Assembly: GCA_009885945.1 (NCBI GenBank)
Contig: VFJR01000104.1
Location: 1-34,826 of the forward strand
DNA length: 34,826 bases
Direction of reading: 5' to 3'
Source of the DNA: Anaerolineaceae bacterium
Lineage (GTDB): Bacteria > Chloroflexota > Anaerolineae > Anaerolineales > Villigracilaceae
Position numbers and translations under genes: made by a program. Positions 1 through 7,370 of the stretch are shown in pieces; the stretch's first letter is position 1; each line of letters starts with the position of its first letter. The notes under the pieces were generated by a model. That model worked only from the letters and a program-made list of their open reading frames with translations, did not search any database and was not told where the DNA came from.

Positions 1-2
1 CG

Positions 3-565
3 CTGACCCCTTCGATCACGCCCTCGCGCACACCGACCTTCACGCCATCCAAGACACCAACCAAGACTTCTACGTTTACGCCAACGAATACAGCGACGTT
101 TACGCCGTCTAAGACTCCAACCATCACGCCATCCTTTACACCATCCAAGACACCCACGCTGACCCCTTCGATCACGCCCTCGCGCACACCGACCTTCACG
201 CCATCCAAGACACCATCGAAGACCCCAACATTTACGCCAAGTAATACGCCGACATTTACATCTACCTTCACGCCTTCCAACACACCTACCAAAACATCAA
301 CCCCCACGTTGACACCTTCCCGCACGCCGACATTTACACCCACCAACACTTTAACTTTCACTCCATCAAACACACCTACGAATACAGCGACGTTTACACC
401 GTCAAAGACTCTAACGATCACGCCATCGTTTACACCTTCTAAGACTCCCACGCTGACACCTTCGATTACGCCATCGCGCACTCCTACTCACACGGCGACT
501 TTTACACCTACAAAGACAAAGACACCAACGCCAACTGCAACTTTCACGCCATCCATCACGCCCAC
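3..565 (+). repeat. Coding tandem/higher-order TP-repeat array
   Basis: Short degenerate units encode TPS/TFTP-type peptides. There is also longer-range periodicity. Bases 1-58 recur almost exactly at 157-214 (period 156 bases, 52 codons). The block from about 87 (aatacagcgacgtttac) recurs at about 381 (period 294 bases, 98 codons), with mostly third-position differences. This suggests duplication of multi-unit blocks. The array runs off the window start, so its copy number is unknown and may be collapsed in assembly. Confidence 0.85.
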
Positions 566-1706
566 TGCTACACTCGACCCGCAATGCAACCGCGCCGCAT
601 TCGTAGAAGATATCAGCATCCCAGATGACACAGTTCTTTCATCCTCCGAGATATTCACCAAGACGTGGAAGATCCAAAACACCGGCAAATGCGAATGGAC
701 AGAAGGTTACACATTTGTATTCAATAGAGGCGATAGATTAACTGAAACAGAATCTGTTACTCTGCCTGGTTCTGTTTTACCCGGGTTCACTCTTGAAATA
801 TCTGTAACCATGAAAGCCCCCGCAAAAGGCGGGCGATATCAATCTGATTGGGTCTTGCAAGATGAAGCAGGCAATCGCTTTGGCGCTGGCTCAGGTGGAA
901 ACCAACCCTTCTGGGCTAAGATCGATGTGCGCGAATCGCTTTTCACACCAACACTTGAAGTTACACCAACCATCACGCCCACCATTACACCTGTCCCTGA
1001 ATTTGGAACTTTGTATGACTTCTCGCAAAATTTATGCGCGGCACAGTGGAGCAGTAACGACGGCGCACTTTCATGTCCTGGTGAAGATAATGCTCCGCAA
1101 GGTTTCGCGATCTTCACGAACCAGCCATCTCTCGACAATGGCACAACCATTGAACAACCCGCCATACTAGCCGTGCCATACTCCTCCGAAATAGGATTTA
1201 TCGAAGGTATCTATCCTGATTACATTGTTCAACCAGGTGATCGCTTCGAAGCTACAGTTGGCTGTGAACTTAACGCGCTCAATTGTTCCGTCTTATATCA
1301 AGTGCGCTATCAAGATGTCGCAGGTGAAATCAAAGAACTATGGGTTGCGGGCGATCTTTATGATGGCGCAGTCTATCGTATTGATATTGATCTCAACCCA
1401 TTAACAGGTCAAACTATTAAATTTATTTTGAGAGTTTCAACGCTGGGATCTATTGGCGACGACCGAGCCTATTGGGTCTCCCCGCGCGTGATCCACACCA
1501 CCAACACGCTTCCCTCCACGCCCACACCTGCTCCTGCACAACCAGCGACTCTCACGCCTCAGCCTTTGCCAACGGATACACCGTCGCCAACAGTTGTAGC
1601 AACCCAAGCATTACCCACGCCCGTGCCTCAACCTGTTACTCCCACCTTCTGGCAAAAACTGGGAGACTTCTTCTCCAATCTGTTCACGTCCATCTTTGGA
1701 GAATAA
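3..1706 (+). CDS. Secreted Thr-Pro-Ser-repeat protein with NBR1-type Ig-like domain (5' partial)
   Basis: The frame is open from the first bases of the window, so the N-terminus (probably a signal peptide) is missing; 567 residues are seen. A TTG at 309 could be read as a start but lies inside the continuous repeat, so it is not the real one. About 190 residues of TPS/TPT/TFTP repeats form an extended extracellular linker. Then comes an Ig-like domain at about 590-930 ([48 protein letters not shown]), which matches the NBR1 central-domain family (N_BRCA1_IG). A second Pro/Thr linker follows, then an unrecognised about 130-residue beta-rich module (about 1005-1490), a third Pro/Thr linker, and an amphipathic tail ending NLFTSIFGE. 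Ligand and function are unknown; a cell-surface binding or adhesion role is inference. TP linkers with such Ig domains are common in Chloroflexota exported proteins. Confidence 0.85.
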   Translation: MTPSITPSRTPTFTPSKTPTKTSTFTPTNTATFTPSKTPTITPSFTPSKTPTLTPSITPSRTPTFTPSKTPSKTPTFTPSNTPTFTSTFTPSNTPTKTSTPTLTPSRTPTFTPTNTLTFTPSNTPTNTATFTPSKTLTITPSFTPSKTPTLTPSITPSRTPTHTATFTPTKTKTPTPTATFTPSITPTATLDPQCNRAAFVEDISIPDDTVLSSSEIFTKTWKIQNTGKCEWTEGYTFVFNRGDRLTETESVTLPGSVLPGFTLEISVTMKAPAKGGRYQSDWVLQDEAGNRFGAGSGGNQPFWAKIDVRESLFTPTLEVTPTITPTITPVPEFGTLYDFSQNLCAAQWSSNDGALSCPGEDNAPQGFAIFTNQPSLDNGTTIEQPAILAVPYSSEIGFIEGIYPDYIVQPGDRFEATVGCELNALNCSVLYQVRYQDVAGEIKELWVAGDLYDGAVYRIDIDLNPLTGQTIKFILRVSTLGSIGDDRAYWVSPRVIHTTNTLPSTPTPAPAQPATLTPQPLPTDTPSPTVVATQALPTPVPQPVTPTFWQKLGDFFSNLFTSIFGE

Positions 1707-1720
1707 AAAATATTGAGTGT

Positions 1721-1762
1721 ATAACAAAAAACAGCGACCGAAAGGCTGCTGTTTTTTGTTAT
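1721..1762 (+). terminator. Strong hairpin terminator after the TP-repeat gene
   Basis: A perfect 15-base stem (ataacaaaaaacagc, 1721-1735) pairs with its complement at 1748-1762 around a 12-base loop. It lies 14 bases after the stop codon. The T-rich right arm fits rho-independent termination. The A-rich left arm means it could also work in the reverse direction. Confidence 0.75.
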
Positions 1763-1788
1763 AAAAATACAAATTTATTTGTTAGAAT
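1759..1788 (+). promoter_or_regulatory. Weak candidate promoter upstream of pyrB
   Basis: A TTATAA box at 1759-1764 and a TAGAAT box at 1783-1788, 18 bases apart, resemble a sigma-70 -35/-10 pair. They lie just after the hairpin and about 135 bases before the pyrB start. No PyrR-type attenuator or other pyrimidine-responsive structure is recognisable in 1763-1922. This is a pattern match only. Confidence 0.22.
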
Positions 1789-1922
1789 GCTGACGTTGGT
1801 ACACTGCCTATCGAAGTAGAATCAACTTCACCTAAGTCCGAGTCGTGTTGAAGAGTTATAAAAAACAACTAGCTGGAAAATCGCAAAGAGAATCAATATA
1901 TCAACCCAAAGGAGTATATAAA

Positions 1923-2903
1923 ATGCCCACCCAATCATCCTCTACACATCTGCCTTTTGGCGAAAATAAAAATGCCGAATGGTATGGCAAGGATATTATT
2001 TCTGTAAAACAGTTCAAGCGTGAAGACTTGGAATACGTCTTTGGCGTGGCGCATGAGATGCGCGGAATGGTCGAGCGTGTTGGCACCTTTGATCTGCTTA
2101 AAGGGAAAATCCTTGCGAATCTTTTTTATGAACCGTCCACCAGAACATCTTCATCATTTATCGCGGCAATGGAACGACTAGGCGGAAGTGTTATCTCGAT
2201 CAATGAAGTTAAATATTCGTCGGTTTCAAAAGGCGAGAGCTTGCCAGATACCATCCGTACCCTAGAGTGTTATGCCGATGTAATTGTTTTACGTCATCCA
2301 GAAACTGGCTCTGCGGCGATTGCGGCGAAGGCGGCGCGCAAACCTGTCATCAATGCGGGTGATGGTGTTGGCGAACATCCAACCCAAGCGTTGCTGGATA
2401 CTTTTACTATTATGGAAGAATTGGGGCGGCTAGATAACATCACCGTGACCATGCTCGGCGATTTGAAATACGGGCGCACCGTCCACTCTTTGGCGCGCTT
2501 GCTTTCAAATTTTTCAAACGTTAAATTAAATTATGTCTCACCCGATATTTTGAAAATGCCAAAAGAAGTGATGGATGAAGTTGCTGAAAAGAAAGTACCC
2601 CAAGCCGAATATTCATCCATTGAAAAAGTTTTGCCCGAAACAGATATTCTGTATGTCACGCGTGTGCAAAAAGAACGCTTCGAAGATCCCGCCGATTATG
2701 AAAAAGTCAAAGGCGCGTATGTGATTGACCCCGCGATTATGAAATCTGCCAAAAAAGAAATGGCGGTCATGCATCCACTCCCGCGCGTTGGCGAAATCAG
2801 CGTGGAATTTGACGATGATCCACGTGCGGCATACTTCCGCCAAATGGAATATGGTTTGTATGTAAGAATGGCTTTGTTGGCGATGGTGTTGGGAAAAGCC
2901 TAA
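1923..2903 (+). CDS. pyrB: Aspartate carbamoyltransferase catalytic subunit
   Basis: Condenses carbamoyl phosphate with L-aspartate to N-carbamoyl-aspartate, the committed step of cytosolic pyrimidine synthesis. The 326-residue protein has the carbamoyl-phosphate loop [12 protein letters not shown] (about residues 68-79), HPTQ in the 130s-140s, [11 protein letters not shown], and the C-terminal MHPLPR motif, all typical of PyrB rather than ornithine carbamoyltransferase. The frame can be extended upstream to a GTG at 1845. I chose the ATG at 1923 because GGAG at 1911-1914 is well spaced and the upstream extension looks non-conserved. No pyrI-like regulatory subunit is adjacent. pyrF follows 69 bases downstream on the same strand, suggesting co-transcription. 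Confidence 0.96.
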   Translation: MPTQSSSTHLPFGENKNAEWYGKDIISVKQFKREDLEYVFGVAHEMRGMVERVGTFDLLKGKILANLFYEPSTRTSSSFIAAMERLGGSVISINEVKYSSVSKGESLPDTIRTLECYADVIVLRHPETGSAAIAAKAARKPVINAGDGVGEHPTQALLDTFTIMEELGRLDNITVTMLGDLKYGRTVHSLARLLSNFSNVKLNYVSPDILKMPKEVMDEVAEKKVPQAEYSSIEKVLPETDILYVTRVQKERFEDPADYEKVKGAYVIDPAIMKSAKKEMAVMHPLPRVGEISVEFDDDPRAAYFRQMEYGLYVRMALLAMVLGKA

Positions 2904-2922
2904 CTAACGTTTACAAGTTGGC

Positions 2923-2950
2923 AGGTTTGAACGTTCCAACCTTCAAACCT
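2923..2950. repeat. Small inverted repeat with AACCTTC units in the pyrB-pyrF gap
   Basis: AGGTTTGAACGTT (2923-2935) faces AACCTTCAAACCT (2938-2950) with a two-base loop and one mismatch. Further AACCTTCAA units continue to about 2963, just before the pyrF ribosome binding site (GGAG at about 2964-2967). It looks like a short dispersed repeat rather than a terminator, since no T-tract follows. Confidence 0.5.
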
Positions 2951-2972
2951 TCAACCTTCAAACTGGAGATAA

Positions 2973-3851
2973 ATGGAATCCTTTTTCTCTTTTCTCGAAA
3001 GACGCGTGGATGATTCTTCTTCGCTTTTATGCGTTGGACTTGACCCGCATATCCCCGATTTGCGTGAACCCACTGCCGCTTCTGCTCTGGAATTTTGCTT
3101 GAATCTCGTTAAGCAAACAGCGCCCTACGCCGCGGCATTTAAACCAAATGCGGCATTCTTTGAAGTCTTCGGCGCAGAGGGTTGGACGGCGCTCAAACAA
3201 GTCATCGAAGCTATTGACGCGGAATCAAAACGACTTGGTTCGATGATTCCCGTCATCCTTGATGCCAAACGCGGAGATATTGCTTCCACAGCGGAAGCTT
3301 ATGCCACCTCCGCGTTTGAAACGTTGGGCGCGCATTGCATCACATTGAATCCATATCTCGGAAAAGATTCAATTGATCCGTTCATCCAGAATCCAGAAAA
3401 AGGCGTGTTCTTGTTATGCAAAACATCCAACGCGGGTTCGGGGGATTTGCAGGATTTGATGGTGCTTGACGAAGAAGAAAGAGGAAAACAGAAAGAAGGT
3501 GATCTCTTTCCTCTTTCCTCTTTCGTTCCTTTATATATTAAGGTTGCAAGACTCGCTCATTCATGGAATACCAAAAACAATATAGGTCTTGTTGTTGGCG
3601 CAACGCACGTAGAAGCAACGAAGCGCATCCGCACCGCCGCGCCTGACTTGTGGTTTCTTATGCCAGGCGTAGGCGCTCAAGGTGGCGATTTGGAATCCGC
3701 TTTGAATGCGGGTTTGCGCAAAGATGGTAAAGGCTTGTTGATTCCTGTCTCGCGCGGAATTTCTTGGGCCGAGAATCCCGCCAAAGCCGCTGCGGAGTTA
3801 AGAGATTCGATATTAGAGATTCAAAATTCGATATTGGGAAGTGATAATTGA
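2973..3851 (+). CDS. pyrF: Orotidine 5'-phosphate decarboxylase (type 2 family)
   Basis: Decarboxylates OMP to UMP, the last de novo pyrimidine step. The 292-residue protein has CVGLDPH near the N-terminus, FKPNAAFFE, the catalytic DAKRGDI block (Asp97, Lys99 and following), LNPYLGKDS, LLCKTSN, LVVGATH and the phosphate-binding MPGVGAQGGD near the C-terminus. These fit the longer type 2 PyrF subfamily. The ATG has a GGAG ribosome binding site 5 bases upstream. Oddity: residues at about 165-185 (LDEEERGKQKEGDLFPLSS) replace what is normally a short loop. The DNA there is a palindromic purine/pyrimidine tract (3471-3524), which looks like an in-frame repeat insertion. The last residues (DSILEIQNSILGSDN) are also repetitive in DNA. 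Catalytic motifs are intact, so the enzyme is probably functional. Confidence 0.94.
   Translation: MESFFSFLERRVDDSSSLLCVGLDPHIPDLREPTAASALEFCLNLVKQTAPYAAAFKPNAAFFEVFGAEGWTALKQVIEAIDAESKRLGSMIPVILDAKRGDIASTAEAYATSAFETLGAHCITLNPYLGKDSIDPFIQNPEKGVFLLCKTSNAGSGDLQDLMVLDEEERGKQKEGDLFPLSSFVPLYIKVARLAHSWNTKNNIGLVVGATHVEATKRIRTAAPDLWFLMPGVGAQGGDLESALNAGLRKDGKGLLIPVSRGISWAENPAKAAAELRDSILEIQNSILGSDN
3477..3524. repeat. Palindromic purine/pyrimidine element inside pyrF
   Basis: GAAAGAGGAAA at 3477-3487 is the reverse complement of TTTCCTCTTTC at 3507-3517 and again at 3514-3524. The right arm is three exact tandem copies of CTCTTTC (3504-3524). The element is read in frame and encodes a charged, low-complexity loop of about 17 residues in PyrF. 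Confidence 0.6.
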
Positions 3852-3895
3852 AGTAGAAAGTAGAAATACTTTACTTTCTACTTTCTACTTCAATT
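3846..3895. terminator. Perfect 21-bp hairpin between convergent pyrF and amidase-family genes
   Basis: Bases 3846-3866 are the exact reverse complement of 3875-3895, with an 8-base loop. The left arm contains the pyrF TGA stop and the right arm reaches the stop codon of the minus-strand gene (3894-3896). The placement suits a bidirectional terminator, although there is no clean T-tract. The arms contain the GTAGAAAGTAGAAA unit that recurs elsewhere in the window, so this may be a mobile or dispersed repeat used as a terminator. Confidence 0.6.
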
Positions 3896-4805
3896 ATTCC
3901 CATGCATCGTGTTTCAATACAGCATGTACTCCCAACACTTTGTTTGCAATTTGAGTAACGCGCAGGTCAACGACTACGCTGGCTAAGGCAAGCGCATCGG
4001 CACGGGTGACATTTTTTTGTTCGACCATGAGATCGAGCATGGCATCAAGCGCGGTTCGTGCGGCAAGGTTGAGGCTTTCATCAAAGCCGAGGGTCAGCCA
4101 GCAGGTTGGGGTCCAGGCACGAGGCGTTGAAATCGTCAAGTTGGGGTGAAGATGAAAAGTTAATTGGGCATCATCTATTGGGCATTCGATTCCTGTGTTG
4201 CTGACCTCGCCATCGCCTTGGGCGGCGTGACCATCGCCTGTGGAAAATAATCCGCCAGTGACTGCGATTGGCAAATAAAGAATCGTGCCCGCGACAAGTT
4301 CTTTGCAATCTATGTTGCCGCCTGTGACGCGCGGCGGATGTGTCTTATGTTGACCTTCTTCGGCAGGCGGCATGCCCATCACGCCCATGAAAGGATGAAG
4401 CGCAATTTGATGATCGTGTTGATTGCGCCCGCGCATTTGATCGGGGTCAAGTTCCCATAGATGCAATACTTGACCTTCTGGGGTTTTACCGCCAACCGTC
4501 CAACCCCATGTGTCAGTGCGGATTGAGTCTATGTGAATGGCAAGGGTCATGCCTGGTTCAGCGCCGCGAATGAACACGGGTCCGCATAAGGCATGACCAG
4601 ATGGATCTTCATTAGCCGTTTTGCGCGGTGGTGGGCCCGTCTTGGGGTCAACGAGTGTGACAGAATAATTTTCCAAGCCCCATTCGGCGTCAATTGTTTT
4701 GAAATGGATCGTATCACCTGAATCAATTGTAAGAACAGGAGCGAGGTCGCGCGAGAAAAATCCGTGCAATGTATTTTCGTTTGGTTCGATTTTGAAAGTT
4801 GGCAT
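3894..4805 (-). CDS. Acetamidase/formamidase-family amidohydrolase
   Basis: The 303-residue protein resembles the FmdA/AmdA family, which hydrolyses formamide, acetamide or related short amides to ammonia and the acid in the cytosol. Family-like features are the N-terminal HGFFSRDLAPVLTIDSGDTIHFKT, the GPVFIRGAEPGMTLAIHI segment, the FMGVMGMPPAEEGQHKTHPPR block, the GGNIDCKELVAGTILYLPI stretch and GDGHAAQGDGEVS. Length is usual for the family. The ATG is preceded by GGAGG with a 6-base gap. It is convergent to pyrF and 134 bases downstream of the MOSC gene on the same strand. The exact amide substrate cannot be read from sequence, and some family members are annotated only as putative amidases. 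Confidence 0.88.
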   Translation of the reverse strand: MPTFKIEPNENTLHGFFSRDLAPVLTIDSGDTIHFKTIDAEWGLENYSVTLVDPKTGPPPRKTANEDPSGHALCGPVFIRGAEPGMTLAIHIDSIRTDTWGWTVGGKTPEGQVLHLWELDPDQMRGRNQHDHQIALHPFMGVMGMPPAEEGQHKTHPPRVTGGNIDCKELVAGTILYLPIAVTGGLFSTGDGHAAQGDGEVSNTGIECPIDDAQLTFHLHPNLTISTPRAWTPTCWLTLGFDESLNLAARTALDAMLDLMVEQKNVTRADALALASVVVDLRVTQIANKVLGVHAVLKHDAWE

Positions 4806-4939
4806 AGTGCGCCTCCATCTTAAATTGAAAAACTATACATATTATAAAATAAAATTTTAATCAGATTTTATTGTCGAATGAATTATTTGCGCAAGGCGGC
4901 GGAATTACTTGATGGGGCACTGACTTTTCGCGGTAATAA

Positions 4940-5602
4940 TTATTCAACAAACTCAGCCACATCTCCTACGGAAATTTTTCCGCTTTGAAGAACGGCAGTA
5001 TCTAACGCGAGCGTACCGTCAAATTTCTTGACGATGTGACGAAGGACGGCTGGGTCGCGCTTTAATGTATCGGGGTCATAAGTGGTCATCACGCAACGCC
5101 CGCGCAGTTGGGCAAATTCAATAATGGCTTTGCCTATTTTCATTTGACGCCCAGCCCACTCGCGCTCGGCGAGACCTTCCACGCCGCCGATGATAATGTT
5201 CGGACGTAAGCGGCGATAGTCGTAGCCAAATTCTTTAATCGCGCCATCAGTCGCCACTAAAAGTGGAAGAATGTCAAAGCGTTCGGGACCATCCCATTCA
5301 ATGAGCCGCGCGCCTTCTCCCGCAGCGTTAATTATTGCTTGTTGAGATTCAATATCATCCCACGCAATTCCATTAATTAACGGTTCGCCATTTTTGCCAA
5401 GAGTTGCTTTCAACCCTAATAATTTTGGTTTCGTGCGAGAAGTGACCAGTCTGCGCGATTCTTCATCATAAACAAGTACGCGTCGATCCCCTGAAATACC
5501 ATCTAGGTTAAGTTGGGCGGTTTTAAGCTTTTCACCTGCCAAAGACTTGACCGGGTAACGCCAAATTTCTGAAATGATCATTTTGTTTTTTCGAGCAACC
5601 AT
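4940..5602 (-). CDS. MOSC domain-containing protein
   Basis: A 220-residue protein with the MOSC N-terminal beta-barrel motif (ISEIWRYPVKSLAGEKL, LNLDGISGDRRVLVYDEE) followed by a MOSC core (RRLRPNIIIGG, EWAGRQMKIG, ELAQLRGRC-like FAQLRGRCVMTTYDPDT). MOSC proteins act in molybdenum-cofactor sulfuration or in molybdenum enzymes such as mARC and YcbX. The conserved Cys in LRGRC is present. The start at 5602 is supported by AGGAG (5609-5613 on the complement) 6 bases away; a second Met at residue 8 is less well placed. It is divergent from pyrE. Its electron-transfer partner is not in the window. Confidence 0.87.
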   Translation of the reverse strand: MVARKNKMIISEIWRYPVKSLAGEKLKTAQLNLDGISGDRRVLVYDEESRRLVTSRTKPKLLGLKATLGKNGEPLINGIAWDDIESQQAIINAAGEGARLIEWDGPERFDILPLLVATDGAIKEFGYDYRRLRPNIIIGGVEGLAEREWAGRQMKIGKAIIEFAQLRGRCVMTTYDPDTLKRDPAVLRHIVKKFDGTLALDTAVLQSGKISVGDVAEFVE

Positions 5603-5728
5603 AAAACACTCCTGTTCTGTTCACTGAATATTCCGCATCTATACTTTTGGGCTACTTTGACGAGGTTGTTTCATTCTTAATTACACTCTTGTTCGCAAGT
5701 CCTTAAACAGCTCTGTTTATATTGAAGT

Positions 5729-5734
5729 TATAAT
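5729..5734 (+). promoter_or_regulatory. Candidate -10 box upstream of pyrE
   Basis: An exact TATAAT lies 33 bases before the pyrE ATG in the 165-base divergent gap between the MOSC gene and pyrE. A good -35 match at 16-18 bases upstream is not evident, so support is only moderate. Confidence 0.3.
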
Positions 5735-5767
5735 CCCCTTTATTAATTCTTAATTAAGGATGCTGAT

Positions 5768-6376
5768 ATGCCAGATTTATCCCCGCGCCTCATTCTACTT
5801 GCTGACGAACTTCTCTCGGCTGGTTGTATCAAGTTTGGAGAATTCACCCTCAAGTCTGGGTTGAAGTCTCCCATTTATGTTGACCTGCGTCAAATTATTA
5901 CCTACCCAAAATTGTTGGAACAAATTGGCGCGGCTTATTTGCCTTTGCTCAAAAATTTGAAATTTGAACGCCTTGCTGGCTTGCCTTACGCCGCCATCCC
6001 AATCGCGACGGCTATTTCTTTGCAGGGAAATTATCCGATGATTTATCCGCGCAAGGAAGTGAAAGCGTATGGCACCAAAGCGGAGATTGAAGGTGAATAC
6101 CACGCAGGCGAAACTGCTGTCATTATTGACGACCTCGCCACAACGGGCGGAAGCAAATTTGAAGCGATTGAAAAACTCACTGGCGCGGGCTTGGTTGTGA
6201 AAGATGTGGTTGTGTTAGTGGATCGCCAATCTGGCGCGAGGGAATCTTTGGAGCAAGCAGGGTATGCCATGCATTCAGTGTTGACAATTGGTCAGTTGCT
6301 GGATTATTGGGAAGAGACGAAGAAAGTAGAAAGTGGAAAGATTAAAGCGACGAGAGAGTTCTTGAATCAAGAATGA
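5768..6376 (+). CDS. pyrE: Orotate phosphoribosyltransferase
   Basis: Transfers ribose 5-phosphate from PRPP to orotate, giving OMP, the substrate of the nearby PyrF. The 202-residue protein has the FGEFTLKSGLKSPIYVDLR N-terminal block, GLPYAAIPIATAIS, YPRKEVKAYGTKA and the PRPP-binding VIIDDLATTGGSK (about residues 117-130), which is diagnostic of type I PRTases. The ATG has AAGGA at 5756-5760. The C-terminus (KKVESGKIKATREFLNQE) is encoded partly by the dispersed 15-base repeat GTAGAAAGTGGAAAG. Two small genes follow closely on the same strand. Confidence 0.95.
   Translation: MPDLSPRLILLADELLSAGCIKFGEFTLKSGLKSPIYVDLRQIITYPKLLEQIGAAYLPLLKNLKFERLAGLPYAAIPIATAISLQGNYPMIYPRKEVKAYGTKAEIEGEYHAGETAVIIDDLATTGGSKFEAIEKLTGAGLVVKDVVVLVDRQSGARESLEQAGYAMHSVLTIGQLLDYWEETKKVESGKIKATREFLNQE
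6326..6340 (+). repeat. Dispersed repeat GTAGAAAGTGGAAAG, copy A (3' end of pyrE)
   Basis: An exact 15-base copy of the unit also found at 7116-7130, and closely related to GTAGAAAGTAGAAA at 3853-3866. Here it is read as V-E-S-G-K. Confidence 0.55.
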
Positions 6377-6397
6377 TAAATGAGAGAAAAGGCGAAT

Positions 6398-6688
6398 ATG
6401 AATTCAAATATAAATTACTTGCCAGTACAAAATATTCCTGCAAAGCGTTTTGAGGTGCAAGTTGGTTCTGCACTTGCCGAATTAGATTACGAGCTAAACA
6501 ATGACGTGATCTTATTTACATCCACAAGAGTGCCGGCTGAACTGGAAGGGCGCGGGATTGGCAGTGCGCTGGTAAAGACGGGCTTGGAGTTCGCACGTGA
6601 TAATCAGCTAAAAGTTAAAACTACCTGCTGGTTTGTAAGTGGATATATTGAAAGGCATACAGAGTACGCCAGCCTGTATGCTGAATAA
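6398..6688 (+). CDS. Small GNAT-type (Gcn5-related) N-acetyltransferase-like protein
   Basis: A 96-residue protein resembling the YidJ-like small Gcn5-related family (GNAT type), which are stand-alone acetyl-CoA-binding folds with mostly unknown substrates. The pattern is a beta-strand start (RFEVQVGSALAELDYEL), FTSTRVPAELEGRGIGSALVKTGLEFARDNQLKVKTTCWFVSGYIERH, where R/G-rGIGSaL is the acetyl-CoA loop and the C-terminal CWFVSGYIERHTEYASLY is characteristic. An in-frame ATG at 6380 exists, but AAAAGG at 6387-6392 sits 5 bases before the ATG at 6398, so I chose the latter. It lies a few bases after pyrE and 12 bases before the next gene. Confidence 0.8.
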   Translation: MNSNINYLPVQNIPAKRFEVQVGSALAELDYELNNDVILFTSTRVPAELEGRGIGSALVKTGLEFARDNQLKVKTTCWFVSGYIERHTEYASLYAE

Positions 6689-6700
6689 GCGATAGACATA

Positions 6701-7141
6701 ATGACTTGGCAAAAGCTAGAATTTCAAGCCCCTGAAATTGCTGAATTTGGCAAAGAGCACTTGCATAACAAGGTTGCGTATCTTGCTACAATTCGCAAAG
6801 ATGGTTCTCCGCGTGTGCATCCTTTTACACCGATCATTGGAGCAGGGCGCTTCTTTGTGTTTATGGAGCCTGATTCGCCAAAGGGGCATGACCTACGCCG
6901 CGATAATCGTTTTGCGGTTCATTGTTCCGTCTCAGATACCAGCGGAGAAAGCGGGGAGTTTGTAATAACAGGGCGTGCAACATTAATTGAAGATGCAGAT
7001 GTGCGAGCATTGGCTGTACGTGTTACGCCCTATCATCCCGCTGAAAGGTATATTCTTTTTGAATTTGATATTGAGAGTGTCATCATGACGGAATATCCTG
7101 ATGGAAAACCGAAACGTAGAAAGTGGAAAGTGATGAAGTAG
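6701..7141 (+). CDS. Pyridoxamine 5'-phosphate oxidase-family (FMN-binding split-barrel) protein
   Basis: A 146-residue split-barrel flavoprotein-like domain: LATIRKDGSPRVHPFTPIIGAGRFFVFMEPDSPKGHDLRRDNRFAVHC is the classic PNPOx-like core, followed by GEFVITGRATLIED. Such short proteins often bind FMN or F420/heme-like cofactors and reduce unknown substrates. It is not a true PdxH, being too short and lacking the PLP-product C-terminal block. No good ribosome binding site is visible. The C-terminal RRKWKVMK is encoded by the same repeat unit found at the end of pyrE but in another reading frame. Function is unassigned. Confidence 0.83.
   Translation: MTWQKLEFQAPEIAEFGKEHLHNKVAYLATIRKDGSPRVHPFTPIIGAGRFFVFMEPDSPKGHDLRRDNRFAVHCSVSDTSGESGEFVITGRATLIEDADVRALAVRVTPYHPAERYILFEFDIESVIMTEYPDGKPKRRKWKVMK
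7116..7130 (+). repeat. Dispersed repeat GTAGAAAGTGGAAAG, copy B (3' end of PNPOx-family gene)
   Basis: Identical over 15 bases to 6326-6340 but read in a different codon phase (giving R-R-K-W-K), so the identity is at DNA level and not from protein conservation. Confidence 0.55.
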
Positions 7142-7142
7142 T

Positions 7143-7354
7143 ATGGCTAAAAAATATAACTTTAAAGCAGTCATCTTAAACGCAGGCGGTGAAAGACCTT
7201 TGGAGATGAGATCAATGTTTCAGCGCAGACAGATCTAGAAGAACGCTGCAAGCTGCCCGTAGATCTGAAGCGGCTTTTCATCGTTGAAAAAAAGCAAAGG
7301 CGAATTGTAAAGATGATGGAGATGTTGAGAAAAAAAATAGAACCAGCTAATTAG
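7143..7354 (+). pseudogene. Broken DUF1905/YdeI-like gene remnant
   Basis: Starting at ATG 7143, MAKKYNFKAVILNAGG looks like the N-terminus of DUF1905 proteins, then the frame runs to a stop at about 7236. In a second frame from 7202, GDEINVSAQTDLEERCKLPVDLK continues the family-like pattern (GDE, acidic, ValPro-Asp-Leu) and ends QRRIVKMMEMLRKK, which resembles the R-RIEKAVEMLR tail of YdeI/OmdA-type proteins that are often fused to DUF1905. I infer an internal deletion plus frameshift, leaving only the two ends. It follows the PNPOx-family stop by one base. Family assignment is from memory of the motifs, so moderate confidence. Confidence 0.5.
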
Positions 7355-7370
7355 CTGGTTCTATTTTTTT
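7331..7370. terminator. Bidirectional rho-independent terminator
   Basis: A near-perfect palindrome: the A-tract plus ATAGAACCAGCT, loop AATT, AGCTGGTTCTAT plus the T-tract. It sits between the plus-strand remnant and the minus-strand HtrA gene (which ends at 7369) and can terminate both directions. Confidence 0.88.

Noticed and set aside
3-565. Repeat periodicity that might be a CRISPR array
   Set aside because: Units are variable, in one open reading frame, and encode TP-rich peptide; there are no spacers of constant length.
488-1165. Reverse-strand open frames (GVKVAVGV-type peptides) across the TP repeat
   Set aside because: They are antisense readings of the repeat, low-complexity and without ribosome binding sites.
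1845-1922. Longer pyrB start at GTG 1845
   Set aside because: The extension precedes the family N-terminus and the ATG at 1923 has a proper GGAG site.
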